DNA of 64,000 nucleotides from Achromobacter ruhlandii (lineage in GTDB: Bacteria > Pseudomonadota > Gammaproteobacteria > Burkholderiales > Burkholderiaceae_B), in contig NZ_CADIJL010000003.1 in the NCBI RefSeq assembly GCF_902859695.1, positions 186,001 through 250,000 on the forward strand, read 5' to 3'. Positions 45,730-54,080 of the stretch are shown here, one piece after another (the first letter of the stretch is position 1; the number at the start of each line of letters is the position of its first letter). Made by a program: the position numbers and the translations under genes. The notes below the pieces were generated by a model that did no database searches, was not told the origin of the DNA, and saw only the letters and a list, made by a program, of their open reading frames with translations.

Positions 45730-46494
45730 ATGCCTACCCGCGATCCCGCCAAATCCCGTCCCAGGGCGACGCCTTCGCGCCGCGCCGCCGCCGCCGTGTC
45801 CGAACACCTGGAGGACACCGCCCCCGATGCCGACATGGAGCGCCGCATTTGCGAGGCGGTCTATGAAAGTGTCATGAGCCAGCGGCTGACACCGGGCACC
45901 AAGCTGCCCGAGGCGGCGCTGTGCGACATCTTCGGCGTTTCGCGCTCGGTCGCGCGCAAGGCGCTGCAGCGCCTGGCCCACGAGCATGTGGTCGACCTGC
46001 ACCACAACCGCGGCGCGGTGGTGGCCGAGCCCACCCCCGAGGACACGCGCCAGATCTTCGAGGCGCGGCGCGCGCTGGAAGCGGCCCTGTTGCCGCTGGC
46101 GGCCGCGCGCGCCACCAAGGCCGACTACGCCTCGCTGCGCAAGCAGTTGCGCGACGAGCACGCCTTGCTGCACCGCGCCGGCCAGCCTGCCTGGGCGCGC
46201 CAGGCCAGCGCCTTCCATGTGCGTCTGGGCGAGCTGTCGGGCAACGCCATCCTGCACGGCTACCTGGCCGAACTGGTGTCGCGCTGCTCGCTGATCGTGG
46301 CGCTGTATGAACCGCCCGGCAACGCCGCCTGCGAGCATGGCGAGCACGTGCAGATCGTCGATCTGATGGAACAGGGGCAGGTGGCCGAGGCGGTCAAGAT
46401 CAACGACAACCATCTCGCGGACCTGGAGCGGCGCATCAGCCTGGAGCGCCCGCAGCCCGCACAAACCCTGGCCCAGATGCTGGGAATGGCCTGA
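45730..46494 (+). CDS. GntR-family regulator, FCD (FadR) subfamily
   Basis: The ATG at 45730 gives 254 residues. After a basic Ala-rich leader of about 45 residues comes the winged helix (LTPGTKLPEAALCDIFGVSRSVARKALQRLAHEHVV split over 60-100). The all-helical FCD ligand domain follows, with FEARRALEAALLPLAA and a metal-ligand histidine pattern (FHVRLGELSGN). It is likely the local regulator of the deacetylase, flavin reductase and perhaps liv genes. The effector is unknown. Confidence 0.88.
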   Translation: MPTRDPAKSRPRATPSRRAAAAVSEHLEDTAPDADMERRICEAVYESVMSQRLTPGTKLPEAALCDIFGVSRSVARKALQRLAHEHVVDLHHNRGAVVAEPTPEDTRQIFEARRALEAALLPLAAARATKADYASLRKQLRDEHALLHRAGQPAWARQASAFHVRLGELSGNAILHGYLAELVSRCSLIVALYEPPGNAACEHGEHVQIVDLMEQGQVAEAVKINDNHLADLERRISLERPQPAQTLAQMLGMA

Positions 46495-46495
46495 C

Positions 46496-47119
46496 ATGGA
46501 CATCGACTTCGATTCAATCACCGAATACCAGCGCTACAAGCTGATGGCCAGCCTGATCGTGCCACGGCCGATCGCGCTGATCACCACGCTGTCCGAAACC
46601 GGCGTGGTCAATGCCGCGCCCTTCAGCATGTTCAACATGCTGGGCGAGGATCCTCCCATCATCATGGTCAGCATCAACCGGCTCGAGGATGGCAACCTGA
46701 AGGACACCGCGCGCAACATCGCGCGCGACCGCGAATTCGTGGTGCACCTGACCGACGAGGCCATGGCCGAGAAGATGCACCGCTGCGGCGACCGCCTGCC
46801 GGCCGACGTCAGCGAGCTGGCGCACGCCGGCCTGGACGCCGCGCCCAGCCAGCGGGTGGCGCCGCCGCGCATCGTGCAGGCGCCGGTGGCATTCGAATGC
46901 ACCCTGTTCGAGACCCTGGAAACCGCCAGCCGCCAGATCTTCATCGGCCAGGTGCGCTGGCTGCATGCGCGCGACGGCCTGATCGACACGGACACCTGGC
47001 GCGTGCGGCTGCAGGATTATTTTCCGGTGGGCCGCTTTGGCGCCAGCTTCTACGTCACCACGCGCGACCGCTATGCCATCGGCGACATGCCGGCCAGCAC
47101 CGCCATCGACGAGATCTGA
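46496..47119 (+). CDS. flavin reductase-like FMN-binding protein
   Basis: The 207-residue protein has YKLMASLIVPRPIALITTLS, the FMN-binding start of the flavin reductase-like (DIM6/NTAB, COG1853) family, then NAAPFSMFNMLGEDPPIIMVS and DTARNI. Its ATG overlaps nothing but lies one base after the GntR stop, so both are cotranscribed. Members reduce FMN for a partner monooxygenase or act as oxidoreductases. No monooxygenase gene is in the window, so the partner is unknown. Confidence 0.83.
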   Translation: MDIDFDSITEYQRYKLMASLIVPRPIALITTLSETGVVNAAPFSMFNMLGEDPPIIMVSINRLEDGNLKDTARNIARDREFVVHLTDEAMAEKMHRCGDRLPADVSELAHAGLDAAPSQRVAPPRIVQAPVAFECTLFETLETASRQIFIGQVRWLHARDGLIDTDTWRVRLQDYFPVGRFGASFYVTTRDRYAIGDMPASTAIDEI

Positions 47120-47137
47120 CAGCGCGCGGGACGTTCG

Positions 47138-48061
47138 TCACCACACGGCGGCCTGCGAACCCGGCGCGCGCAGGTGGCGGGCGAAGCGTTGCGCCAGGAA
47201 ATCGACGAAGGCCAATGTCTTGGCCGGCAGGTTGAGCCGCTCCGGGTACAGCACGTGGATGTCCGCCGGCGGCGTCGCCCAGTCGGTCAGCACCTGGCGC
47301 AGGCGGCCGGCGCGCAGCAGCGCGGCGGTCTCCCATTCCGAACGCATGACGATGCCGTGGCCGTCCAGCGCCCATTCCAGCGCGCTCTGGCCGTCATTCG
47401 AACTGACTGGGCCGCGCACCTTCACGGTTTCCGTGCGCGAGCCGGATTCGAGCCGCCAGGTGCCGTAGGCGACGTCGTTCTCGCGCACCACGATGCAGCG
47501 GTGGCGCTGCAACTCTCCGGGTGTGCGCGGCTCGCCAAAGGTTTCCAGGTAGCGCGGCGACGCGCACAGCAGGCGCCGGTTGGAGGCGATCTTGCGCGCG
47601 GTCAGGCGCGCGTCGGGCAAGTCGCCGAAGCGCACCGCGGCGTCGAAGCCTTCTTCGATCAGGTTCAGGGGCCTGTCGGTCAGGCGCAGTTGCACTTCCA
47701 CTTCCGGATATTGCCGCGCGAAATCGGAGATGGCGGGCGTCACGTGGGCGCGGCCAAAGCCGAAGGTGGCGTTCAGGCGCAGCAGCCCCTGCGGCTGGGC
47801 GCGGCTGCTCGACACGGATCGTTCCAGCGCCTGAAGATCGGCCAGGATGCGGCTACCCTCGGCCAAGTACAGCTCGCCTTCCTGGCTGACGCTGACGCGC
47901 CGCGTGCTGCGGTTCAGCAGGCGTACGCCCAGACGCTGTTCCAGCTTGGCCAGCCGCGTGCTGACCGCCGGCGGCGTCAGGCCGAGCTCGCGCGCGGCGG
48001 CCGACAGATTGCCGTGCTTGACCAGCAGGGAGAAGAAGGCTAGGTCCGACAGCGCGTCCAT
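47138..48061 (-). CDS. LysR-family transcriptional regulator
   Basis: The 307-residue protein has the LysR helix-turn-helix (NLSAAARELGLTPPAVSTRLAKLEQRLGVRLLNRSTRRV in residues 18-54) and the periplasmic-binding-like effector domain (YPEVEVQLRLTDRPLNLIEEGFDAAVRFG). It is divergent from a Bug-leuC-leuD-dehalogenase run and probably controls it. The AT-rich intergenic region contains T-N-A palindromes suited to LysR binding. The effector may be the acid carried by the Bug protein. Confidence 0.9.
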   Translation of the reverse strand: MDALSDLAFFSLLVKHGNLSAAARELGLTPPAVSTRLAKLEQRLGVRLLNRSTRRVSVSQEGELYLAEGSRILADLQALERSVSSSRAQPQGLLRLNATFGFGRAHVTPAISDFARQYPEVEVQLRLTDRPLNLIEEGFDAAVRFGDLPDARLTARKIASNRRLLCASPRYLETFGEPRTPGELQRHRCIVVRENDVAYGTWRLESGSRTETVKVRGPVSSNDGQSALEWALDGHGIVMRSEWETAALLRAGRLRQVLTDWATPPADIHVLYPERLNLPAKTLAFVDFLAQRFARHLRAPGSQAAVW

Positions 48062-48192
48062 GGATTTATTTATAAATTCAATTTAATAAAGATTTATTTT
48101 ATTCATCCATTATAAGAATGGAACGGACTTATACACTGGGTCGACCGATACACAGAGCCGCCTGACGCGGCCGCCCTCAAGGAGACCCACCC
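48062..48192. promoter_or_regulatory. AT-rich LysR/Bug divergent control region
   Basis: ATTTATAAAT (48068-48077, a perfect palindrome 7 bases before the lysR start) and AATAAA-GA-TTTATT (48085-48098) stand out in GC-rich DNA. TATAAG near 48111 may be the -10 of the Bug gene. A Shine-Dalgarno AAGGAG lies 6 bases before its ATG. Confidence 0.5.
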
Positions 48193-49167
48193 ATGAAAGT
48201 CCGCCATCTGTTGTGCGCGCTGACCGCCGCCGCGTCCTGTTGGACGGCGCCGGCCATGGCAGCCAATGCCTTTCCGCAGCGCCCGATCACCCTGGTGGTG
48301 CCGTTCGCTCCGGGCGGCAGCGTGGATATCGCCGCGCGCCTGATTTCCGACGCCTGGGGCAAGGCCCTGGGCCAGAGCGTGATCGTCGAAAACCGCGCCG
48401 GCGCCTCCGGCAACATCGGCATGGCCGCCGTGGCCCGCGCCGAGCCCAATGGCTACACGCTGGGCATCAACACCATGTCGCTGGCGATCAATCCGGCGCT
48501 GTTCCGCGCCATGCCGTTCGACACCGCCCGCGATCTGCGTTCGGTCGGCACGGTTGGAACTTCGCAGCATGTGCTGACGGTGTCACCGTCGCTGCCGGTG
48601 AACGATGTCAAGGAACTGCTCGATTACATCCGCGCGCGCCCGGCGAATGCACTCAGCTTCGGCTCCGCCGGCACGGGCAGCACTTTTCACATGGCCGCTG
48701 AACTGTTCAAGGCGGTCTCCGGCACGCAGATCCTGCACGTGCCTTACAAGGGCGGCGGTCCGGCCATGGTCGACACCATCAGCGGCCAGGTGCAGATGAG
48801 CTTCCCCGTGCTGTCCGCGGCCAAGCCGCAGGTCGACGGCAAGAAGCTCAAGGCACTGGGCGTGACCGGCACCACCCGCTCGCCGCTGCTGCCGGACGTG
48901 CCTACCATCGCCGAGTCCGGCCTGCCCGGCTATGCCTTCACCACCTGGTTCGCGGTCAGCGCGCCGGCCGGCACGCCGCAGGCTGTCGTGGACACGCTGA
49001 ACGCCAAGCTGGCGCAGGCCCTCCAATCGCCCGAATTGTCAGATCGCATGCGCCGCGAAGGGTTCGATCCGCTCGTTTCGACGCCCGCCGAGACCGACGC
49101 CATGGTCAAGGGCGAAATGACGCGCTGGGCCGGCATCGTCAAGGACGCCGGCATCGAGGCCAATTGA
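48193..49167 (+). CDS. Bug-family tripartite tricarboxylate-type binding protein
   Basis: The 324-residue protein has a signal peptide ending APAMAANAF. It shows the Bug/TctC pattern: FPQRPITLVVPFAPGGSVD, ARLISDAWGKALGQ, VENRAGASGNIG, PNGYTLGINT and VPYKGGGPAM. Bug proteins bind carboxylates (citrate, nicotinate, amino acids) in the periplasm and are greatly expanded in Bordetella and relatives. No tctA/tctB permease is present. It leads leuC, leuD and the dehalogenase, so the bound acid may be an intermediate of that pathway. Confidence 0.9.
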   Translation: MKVRHLLCALTAAASCWTAPAMAANAFPQRPITLVVPFAPGGSVDIAARLISDAWGKALGQSVIVENRAGASGNIGMAAVARAEPNGYTLGINTMSLAINPALFRAMPFDTARDLRSVGTVGTSQHVLTVSPSLPVNDVKELLDYIRARPANALSFGSAGTGSTFHMAAELFKAVSGTQILHVPYKGGGPAMVDTISGQVQMSFPVLSAAKPQVDGKKLKALGVTGTTRSPLLPDVPTIAESGLPGYAFTTWFAVSAPAGTPQAVVDTLNAKLAQALQSPELSDRMRREGFDPLVSTPAETDAMVKGEMTRWAGIVKDAGIEAN

Positions 49168-49228
49168 CGGCCGGCGACACATCGCGCGCCTCGCGTGGGC
49201 GCGTTGTTCTAAGCAAGGAAGCACCGAC

Positions 49229-50650
49229 ATGCCTGGCATGACGCTATACGACAAGCTGGTGGCGAGCCATGAAGTGGCCCGCATCGACGACGAGCACATC
49301 CTGCTGTACGTGGATCTGCACATCATGAACGAATACACCAGTCCGCAGGCCTTCAGCGGCCTGGCCGCGCGCGGCCGCGATGTGCTTCGGCCCGCGCAGC
49401 AGATGGCGGTGGTGGACCACATCATCCCCACCCATCCGGTGCCGGCCGCGCTGCGCGTGATTGCGGATGACGCTTCCTCGCGCCAGGCCCGCAACCTCAA
49501 GCGCAATTGCGACGAGCAGCGCATCGCGCTGTTCGACACCACCGACCCGTTGCAAGGCATCGAACACGTGATCGCGCCCGAGCACGGCATGATCCTGCCG
49601 GGCATGGTGGTGCTGTGCGGCGACAGCCACACCACCACCTACGGCGCGCTGGGAGCGCTGGGTTTCGGCATCGGCACTTCGGAAGTCGAGCACATCCTGG
49701 CGACGCAGACGCTGGTCTACCGGGTCGCGCGCAACATGCGCATCCGCGTCGACGGCCGCCTGGGCGCGGGCGTATCGGCCAAGGACCTGGTGATCTACGT
49801 GGTCCACCGCATCGGCGCGCAGGGCGCGCGCGGCCATGCCGTGGAATTCTGCGGCAGCGCCATCGAAGGCCTGTCGGCCGAGGCCCGCATGACCCTGTGC
49901 AACATGACGGTGGAAGCCGGCGCCCGCGCCGCGCTGATCGCACCCGACGCCACCACCGACGCCTATGTCGCTGCCCGCGCGCGACACCTGGACGCCAGCG
50001 AACTGGCGCAGGCGCGCGCCTATTGGGCCACCCTGCGCACGGATGCCGACGCGGCGTTCGACGCCGAGCATGTCTTCGACGCGGCGCTGATCGCGCCGTT
50101 CGTGACCTGGGGCACTAGCCCGGACCAGGCCATGCCGATCACCGGCACGGTCCCCGATCCCCAGGCCGAGCCGGATGCGCTGGCACGCCTGGCGCTGGAA
50201 AAGGCCGTGGAATACATCGGCCTGCAGCCCGGTGCGCCGATCGCCGGGGTGCCGATCGAGCGGGTCTTCATCGGCTCGTGCACCAATGGGCGCATCGAGG
50301 ACCTGCGCGTGGTGGCCGACATCGTGCGTGGCCGCAAGGTGGCCGATGGCGTGCGCGCCATGGTGGTGCCGGGCTCGGGCGCGGTGCGCGCCCAGGCCGA
50401 GGCCGAGGGCATCGCCGCCACGCTGGTCGATGCCGGCTTCGAATGGCGCCAGCCGGGCTGTTCCATGTGCCTGGCCATGAACGACGACGTGCTGCGGCCG
50501 GGCGAGCGCTGCGCATCCACCACCAACCGCAACTTCGAGGGCCGCCAGGGCCGCGCCGGGCGCACCCATCTGATGAGCCCGGCCATGGCCGCCGCCGCCG
50601 CGCTGGCCGGCCGCATCGTCGACGTGCGCGACTTGGAGAACCTGCAATGA
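49229..50650 (+). CDS. leuC: aconitase-superfamily dehydratase large subunit (LeuC paralogue)
   Basis: The 473-residue protein has the 4Fe-4S cysteines in FIGSCTNGRIEDL and PGCSMCLAMN, and GDSHTTTYGALGALGFGIGTSEVEH. It is of LeuC length. The N terminus (YVDLHIMNEYTSPQAFSGLAA) departs from the highly conserved biosynthetic LeuC. Together with the lack of leuA or leuB nearby and the catabolic neighbours, this suggests a paralogue that hydrates or isomerises a malate-type acid (isopropylmalate, citraconate/methylmalate or similar). The leuD start overlaps its stop (ATGA). Confidence 0.88.
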   Translation: MPGMTLYDKLVASHEVARIDDEHILLYVDLHIMNEYTSPQAFSGLAARGRDVLRPAQQMAVVDHIIPTHPVPAALRVIADDASSRQARNLKRNCDEQRIALFDTTDPLQGIEHVIAPEHGMILPGMVVLCGDSHTTTYGALGALGFGIGTSEVEHILATQTLVYRVARNMRIRVDGRLGAGVSAKDLVIYVVHRIGAQGARGHAVEFCGSAIEGLSAEARMTLCNMTVEAGARAALIAPDATTDAYVAARARHLDASELAQARAYWATLRTDADAAFDAEHVFDAALIAPFVTWGTSPDQAMPITGTVPDPQAEPDALARLALEKAVEYIGLQPGAPIAGVPIERVFIGSCTNGRIEDLRVVADIVRGRKVADGVRAMVVPGSGAVRAQAEAEGIAATLVDAGFEWRQPGCSMCLAMNDDVLRPGERCASTTNRNFEGRQGRAGRTHLMSPAMAAAAALAGRIVDVRDLENLQ

Positions 50651-51285
50651 ACCAGATCATCAGCGGCGTTGCCGCGCCGTTGCCGTATTCCAATCTGGAC
50701 ACCGACCAGATCATGCCGAAGCAGTTCCTGCGCATCATCGACAAGGCCGGGTTGGATCGCGGCCTGCTCTATGACCTGCGCTTTGACGCCGACGGCGAGC
50801 CGCGGCCGGACTGTGTACTGAACCAGCCCGCTTACGCGGGCGCGTCGGTGCTGGTGGCCGGCCCCAACTTCGGCTGCGGCTCCAGCCGCGAGCATGCCGT
50901 CTGGGGACTGATGCAGTACGGTATCCGCGCCGTTGTGGCCGCCAGCTTTGGCGAGATCTTCTACTTCAACGCGCTCAATAATGGTCTGCTGCTGGTGAGC
51001 CTGCCGCCGGCCGATGTCGACGCGCTCTTGGCGTGGGTGTCCGACCCCGGCGCCAACCGCGTCGAGATCGACGCGCTGGCGGGCACGGTGCGGGCCGCCG
51101 ACGGCTGGACCGGGCATTTCGACTTGCCGGCGCGGCACCGCCGCATGTTCTCGCAAGGGCAGGACATGGTGGGCGCCTCGTTACAGCAGTTGGCGGATGT
51201 GGAACACTTCGAGGCCGGCCACTGGGCGCGGCATCCCTGGATGAAAGACGTGGCGCGCCGCGTGCGCGACCGGCTCGGCCAATGA
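50647..51285 (+). CDS. leuD: aconitase-superfamily dehydratase small subunit (LeuD paralogue)
   Basis: The ATG at 50647 overlaps the leuC stop and gives 212 residues. The protein has SNLDTDQIMPKQFL, VLVAGPNFGCGSSREHAVW and SFGEIFYFNALNNGLL, the swivel-domain motifs of LeuD. It forms the heterodimer with the preceding large subunit. A biosynthetic leuCDB set is expected elsewhere in the genome, which makes this a second copy. The function is shared with the large subunit. Confidence 0.9.
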   Translation: MNQIISGVAAPLPYSNLDTDQIMPKQFLRIIDKAGLDRGLLYDLRFDADGEPRPDCVLNQPAYAGASVLVAGPNFGCGSSREHAVWGLMQYGIRAVVAASFGEIFYFNALNNGLLLVSLPPADVDALLAWVSDPGANRVEIDALAGTVRAADGWTGHFDLPARHRRMFSQGQDMVGASLQQLADVEHFEAGHWARHPWMKDVARRVRDRLGQ

Positions 51286-51314
51286 ACGCCACAGACTGAG
51301 AGGCACCGACCGCA

Positions 51315-52211
51315 ATGACCGCTTTCTTCGATCTTCCCGTGCGCCGCCACGAGGTCAACGGTATTCACATCGCCGCCCGCATCGACGGCCAGGGGCCGCC
51401 GCTGCTGTTGCTGCACGGCCATCCGCAGACCCACGCCATCTGGCACCGGGTGTGGCCCGAGCTGACGCGCCGCCACACGTGCGTGGCGGCCGACCTGCGC
51501 GGCTACGGCGACAGCGACAAGCCGGCCGCCATGCCGGACCATGCCGCGCATTCCAAGCGCACCATGGCCGCCGACATGGTGGCGCTGATGCGCGCCCTGG
51601 GCCATCAACGTTTCGATGTGCTGGCCCACGACCGCGGCGCGCGTGTCGCGCACCGGCTGGGACTGGACCATGCCGACGCGGTCGGGCGCATGATGCTGCT
51701 GGACATCGCGCCGACGCTGGACATGTACGAAAACACCACCCGCGCCTTCGCCCAGGCCTACTACCACTGGTTCTGGCTGATCCAGCCCGCGCCCATGCCG
51801 GAGACCATGATCGAACGCGACCCGGTGTTCTACCTGCGTTCGGTGATGGGCGGCCGGCCTGGCGGGCTGGCGCATTTCTCCGCTGAGGCGATGGCCGAGT
51901 ATGAACGCGCCGCGCGCCTGCCGGGTTGGGCCACCGGTATCTGCGAAGACTACCGCGCGTCCGCCACGCTGGATCTGGAGCACGACCGCCAGGGCCGCGC
52001 GGCCGGCGAGCGCCTGCGCATGCCGCTGCGCGTGCTGTGGGGCGAGCGCGGCGCGGTGGGGCGCAATTTCGATGTGCTGGGATTGTGGCGGGCGGTGGCC
52101 GACGAGGTCACGGGCGGACCGTTGCCCGGCGCCCACTACCTGGCCGAGGAAACGCCCGACGCATTGCTGCGCGAAGTGGCCGGCTTTTTCGGCTGGGGCG
52201 GGCGGGAATAG
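51315..52211 (+). CDS. haloacetate (fluoroacetate) dehalogenase-type alpha/beta hydrolase
   Basis: The 298-residue protein matches fluoroacetate dehalogenases at every active-site position I can check. Nucleophile Asp106 with Arg107 and Arg110 lie in AHDRGARVAHRL. A halide-binding His151-Trp152 pair lies in YYHWFW, the tyrosine in EDYRAS and the catalytic His274 in GAHYLAEE. Such enzymes cleave the carbon-halogen bond of haloacetates by an ester intermediate. Some members hydrolyse non-halogenated substrates. It is last in the Bug-leuC-leuD run, 29 bases after leuD. The family call is firm. The substrate is an inference. Confidence 0.82.
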   Translation: MTAFFDLPVRRHEVNGIHIAARIDGQGPPLLLLHGHPQTHAIWHRVWPELTRRHTCVAADLRGYGDSDKPAAMPDHAAHSKRTMAADMVALMRALGHQRFDVLAHDRGARVAHRLGLDHADAVGRMMLLDIAPTLDMYENTTRAFAQAYYHWFWLIQPAPMPETMIERDPVFYLRSVMGGRPGGLAHFSAEAMAEYERAARLPGWATGICEDYRASATLDLEHDRQGRAAGERLRMPLRVLWGERGAVGRNFDVLGLWRAVADEVTGGPLPGAHYLAEETPDALLREVAGFFGWGGRE

Positions 52212-52420
52212 AGGCGGCTGCCCTCGCGGCCGGCACGGGCCAGCGCGGGTGCCGCAGCAGCCTGCTTGGCGACTTTCCATCGCCCTCCACGCCGGCCGTC
52301 GCCACCGGCGGGCAGTCAGGCCAGCGGCCTGGATGGTCCCTTGGCCCTGTTGTCAATCAAGCCACGGCGGGCGATAGGGCCATCCAAAAAGGGACGCACC
52401 GCCGGTGGTAACCTTCGGCC

Positions 52421-52657
52421 ATGAATCCCTCTTTTGCCGATCTGACCGAATTGCCTGAACCGGAGGACGCCCAGCGCGCCTTCCGGGCCTCGGATTCCCC
52501 CTGCGTTGCCGTTTGTTCCACGCTGTTCGACGATATCTGCCGGGGCTGCGGCCGCACGGCCATGGAAGTGGCCAACTGGGTCTTCATGACGGAAGAGGAA
52601 AAGCGCGAGGTCTGGATCCGCATCAAGGCGCAGGGGTATCCCCGCCGCAACAACTAG
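52421..52657 (+). CDS. DUF1289 protein
   Basis: The 78-residue protein carries the DUF1289 pattern SPCVAVCSTLFDDICRGCGRT followed by a tryptophan and methionine (NWVFMTEEE). The four cysteines (28, 32, 40, 43 by count) probably bind a metal or an iron-sulfur cluster. The family is widespread in proteobacteria and of unknown function. It is preceded by 209 bases with no recognised gene and followed by a glycosyltransferase on the same strand. Confidence 0.85.
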   Translation: MNPSFADLTELPEPEDAQRAFRASDSPCVAVCSTLFDDICRGCGRTAMEVANWVFMTEEEKREVWIRIKAQGYPRRNN

Positions 52658-52736
52658 GCCGGCGGCGCCGGGCGCGGTCTTGAGGGTGTCACATGGCGCG
52701 GGCTAAATCGCGCTATTGCCCACTTCCGGCCCCATC

Positions 52737-53777
52737 ATGCGCATCGTCCTGGTTACGGATGCCTGGCATCCGCAAGTCAACGGCGTCGTCCGCACCTGGA
52801 CGACCATGCAGCAGATTCTCACCGATTGGGGCCACGAGCTGATCGTGGTGAATCCCCAGGGCAGCCGCACCGTGCCGGCCCCCTCGGAGCCTGATTTGCG
52901 GCTGTGCCTGCAGCCGGGGCGGCAACTGCGCCGCATCCTGGGCGATATCGTGCCCGACGCGCTCCATATCGCCACCGAAGGCCCGCTGGGCCTGGCGGCG
53001 CGGCGCATGGCGCTGTCGCGCGGCTGGCGCTTCACCACCTCGTTCCACACCATGTTCCCTGACTACCTGCAGGCGCGCATGGGCATTCCCGCCGCGTTGC
53101 CGTGGCGCTTCCTGCGCTGGTTTCACCGACCGTCGCAATGCGTGCTGGTGCCCACGCCGACCGTGCGCGACATCCTGGTGCGGCGCGGTTTCGCCAACCT
53201 GCGCATCTGGTCGCGCGGGGTCGATCCGCGCAAATTCCAGCCCACCCCGGGCCGGGCGTTCCAGGACCTGCCGCGCCCCGTCTTCCTGTCGGTCGGCCGG
53301 GTGGCGCGCGAGAAGAACCTGGATGCGTTCCTGTCGCTGGACCTGCCCGGCAGCAAAGTGGTGGTGGGCGCGGGCCCCGACGAGGCGCGGCTGAAAAAGC
53401 GCTTTCCCCAGGCGGTGTTCCTGGGCATGCAGAACGACGAGGCCCTGCCGACGTTCTACGGCGCGGCGGACGTCTTCGTGTTTCCCAGCCTGACGGACAC
53501 GTTCGGCCTGGTGATGCTGGAGGCCATGGCTTGCGGCACGCCGGTGGCGGCGTTCCGCAGCGAGGCGCCGCTGGCGGTGGTGACGCAAGGCGTCACCGGT
53601 TTCCTGGACGACGATCTGGCCCACGCCTGCCGCGCCGCCTTGCCGCTGGACCGGCACGCCGTGCGCGAGCACGCCCTGACGCGCAGCTGGGATGCCGTGG
53701 CCACGGATCTGCTGGCATCGCTGGTGCCGCTGACCCCCGGCGCGGAGCTGGCCAGGCCCTTGGCCCCGGCGGGCTGA
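52737..53777 (+). CDS. GT4-family glycosyltransferase
   Basis: The ATG at 52737 gives 346 residues. A TTG at 52716 is a less likely start. The N-terminal domain has MRIVLVTDAWHPQVNGVVRT, and the C-terminal donor domain has FLSVGRVAREKNLDAFLSL, DVFVFPSLTDTFGLVMLEAMACGTPVAAF with the EX7E-type motif and GVTGFLDDD. These resemble GT4 enzymes of the MgtA/SqdX group that add mannose or a similar sugar to a lipid. The acceptor is unknown. It is close to DUF1289 and ends just before the ahcY promoter. Confidence 0.87.
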   Translation: MRIVLVTDAWHPQVNGVVRTWTTMQQILTDWGHELIVVNPQGSRTVPAPSEPDLRLCLQPGRQLRRILGDIVPDALHIATEGPLGLAARRMALSRGWRFTTSFHTMFPDYLQARMGIPAALPWRFLRWFHRPSQCVLVPTPTVRDILVRRGFANLRIWSRGVDPRKFQPTPGRAFQDLPRPVFLSVGRVAREKNLDAFLSLDLPGSKVVVGAGPDEARLKKRFPQAVFLGMQNDEALPTFYGAADVFVFPSLTDTFGLVMLEAMACGTPVAAFRSEAPLAVVTQGVTGFLDDDLAHACRAALPLDRHAVREHALTRSWDAVATDLLASLVPLTPGAELARPLAPAG

Positions 53778-53807
53778 CCGCCGCCGATCCGACATTGCAT
53801 ATCGGGC

Positions 53808-53837
53808 TTTCCACCGCCCGGGCCAAACCGGTACAAT
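53808..53837 (+). promoter_or_regulatory. ahcY promoter
   Basis: TTTCCA (53808-53813) and TACAAT (53832-53837) are spaced by 18 bases, a reasonable sigma-70 promoter. Transcription from about 53844 would place the SAH riboswitch at the 5' end of the message. Confidence 0.6.
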
Positions 53838-53846
53838 GCCCGTCAA

Positions 53847-53976
53847 TCCTGAGGAGCGTTGCGACGACCTCGCGGTTCCCGCCATCTCCCATGGCCCGCG
53901 GAACCCGGTTCGCCAGGCTCAGGAATCCTTGTTCAAGCGCCGTGCCACGCACGGCGTTACAGCAACGGCGCTCACC
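53847..53976 (+). ncRNA. SAH riboswitch
   Basis: TCCTGAG (53847-53853) pairs with CTCAGGA (53918-53924) as the basal P1 helix. The conserved GGAGCG...TGCGAC core and CCAGGCTC strand are present. GAGCG (53854-53858) can pair with CGCTC (53969-53973) in AACGGCGCTCAC, the P4 pseudoknot of the class. This is the known S-adenosylhomocysteine riboswitch, which turns on ahcY when SAH accumulates. The start codon follows about 105 bases after the motif, so control is likely at transcription or ribosome access. Nothing in this leader looks like a gene. Confidence 0.93.
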
Positions 53977-54080
53977 TTTTGTCGCGTATGGCGGAAAAGG
54001 CGAGCACTCGATTGTCGTGGTGGTTTCGCGTTGTCCGGCCGTATCGTGCGCCGTTCGTCATTCACGTGGAGCTACACACC

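Noticed and set aside
53859-54080. Longer ahcY frame starting within the SAH riboswitch
   Set aside because: The added residues are encoded by conserved riboswitch RNA and do not match AhcY; the ATG at 54081 has a Shine-Dalgarno.
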